This document shows positions 59,950 to 60,060 of a stretch of 60,060 bases of DNA, piece by piece (position 1 is the first letter of the stretch; each line of letters starts with the position of its first letter). The position numbers and the translations under genes are program-made. Source of the DNA: Sulfopaludibacter sp035606355 (GTDB lineage: Bacteria; Acidobacteriota; Terriglobia; Bryobacterales; Bryobacteraceae). The notes under the pieces are model-generated. The model worked only from the letters and a program-made list of their open reading frames with translations. It was not told where the DNA came from and ran no database searches. The stretch is from positions 1 through 60,060 of the forward strand of contig DATNFO010000050.1 of NCBI GenBank assembly GCA_035606355.1. Direction: 5' to 3'.

Positions 59950-60060
59950 CCATGGCCCTGTGGGCCGCCGATAGAAATGAAAGTCGGCGTAGTGCATCCT
60001 GGTATCGGTAGCGGCGCGTTTGAGGTCGGTATTCCGCTCTGGAGATGTTGAGGCCGAAGG
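59950..60060 (+). other. Window end with a short MKVGVVHPGIG-like start
   Basis: Little can be seen. ATG 59977 opens a frame reading MKVGVVHPGIGSGAFEVGIP, which resembles the first residues of GT4 glycosyltransferases, but it closes with TGA at 60049-60051 after 24 codons. It may be the damaged start of another glycosyltransferase gene, or chance. No other feature is visible. Confidence 0.3.

Overview
The window reads as a piece of an Acidobacteriota chromosome, most likely from the Solibacter/Bryobacter side. It has high GC and dense coding on both strands. The lineage-typical proteins include a seven-repeat SBBP beta-propeller with Solibacter-type C-terminal domains, an 'acidobacterial VWFA-related' protein, an ADOP-type MacB/FtsX permease and paired TMTC-like proteins. 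The organism is diderm: it carries LptB, a very long LptC/LptA bridge, WaaF/WaaC heptosyltransferases, an outer-membrane barrel, a TolC-type channel and a Wzt-type exporter ATPase. Nothing indicates a prophage, integrative element, CRISPR array, tRNA or rRNA. The taxonomic call is inference from gene content.

Layout. 1-1261: C-terminus of an Lhr-type helicase overlapping a Nei2/Fpg glycosylase (DNA repair). 1274-2752: secreted protein of unknown function. 2792-11317: a compact plus-strand operon coupling Ser/Thr phospho-signalling to cell-wall synthesis: FHA protein, membrane PP2C phosphatase with an extracytoplasmic beta-helix, Ser/Thr kinase with a TPR-like extracytoplasmic part, a single-chain SEDS glycosyltransferase fused to a class B penicillin-binding protein, and a DUF3662-FHA protein. 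It parallels the mycobacterial fhaA-fhaB-pstP-rodA-pbpA-pknA-pknB locus but with different sensors and a fused synthase. 11281-15306 (minus): PilZ protein, OM barrel, lptB and a 769-residue LptC/LptA protein. 15344-21812 (plus): LssY_C-like protein, SBBP propeller, DsbA-like/MauE-like pair, methyltransferase.

21777-28153 (minus): NAD salvage pair pncA/pncB, then a four-gene Gld-type ABC-2 system (ATPase, permease, GldG-like, DUF4340). 28278-29063: ZIP metal transporter, convergent with a large ADOP permease (29206-31635), with a hairpin-rich element between them. 31748-32868: two divergent degenerate receiver-domain proteins. 33080-35890: class II (B12-dependent) ribonucleotide reductase behind apparent NrdR boxes. 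36691-37623: YqjD/YqjE/YqjK-like membrane trio. 37617-41741 (minus): tandem TMTC-like glycosyltransferases. 41803-44744 (minus): heptosyltransferase operon with a degenerate nucleotidyltransferase. 45212-47379 (minus): VWFA protein, endonuclease IV, small Cys protein.

47499-54633 (plus): a complete tripartite exporter, TetR regulator-TolC-HlyD-ATPase-ATPase-permease-permease, like CecR/YbhGFSR of E. coli but with separate ATPases. 54826-59759 (plus): polysaccharide genes: Wzt-like ATPase, methyltransferase with coiled coil, GT2-GT4 fusion. Several families of intergenic inverted repeats punctuate the window: a long nested palindrome (5146-5363, again at 59785-59949), 24-nt REP-like 10-4-10 hairpins at gene 3' ends, and one 39-nt-arm palindrome at 54660-54761. 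Most functions are called from motifs read by eye; no database search was run.
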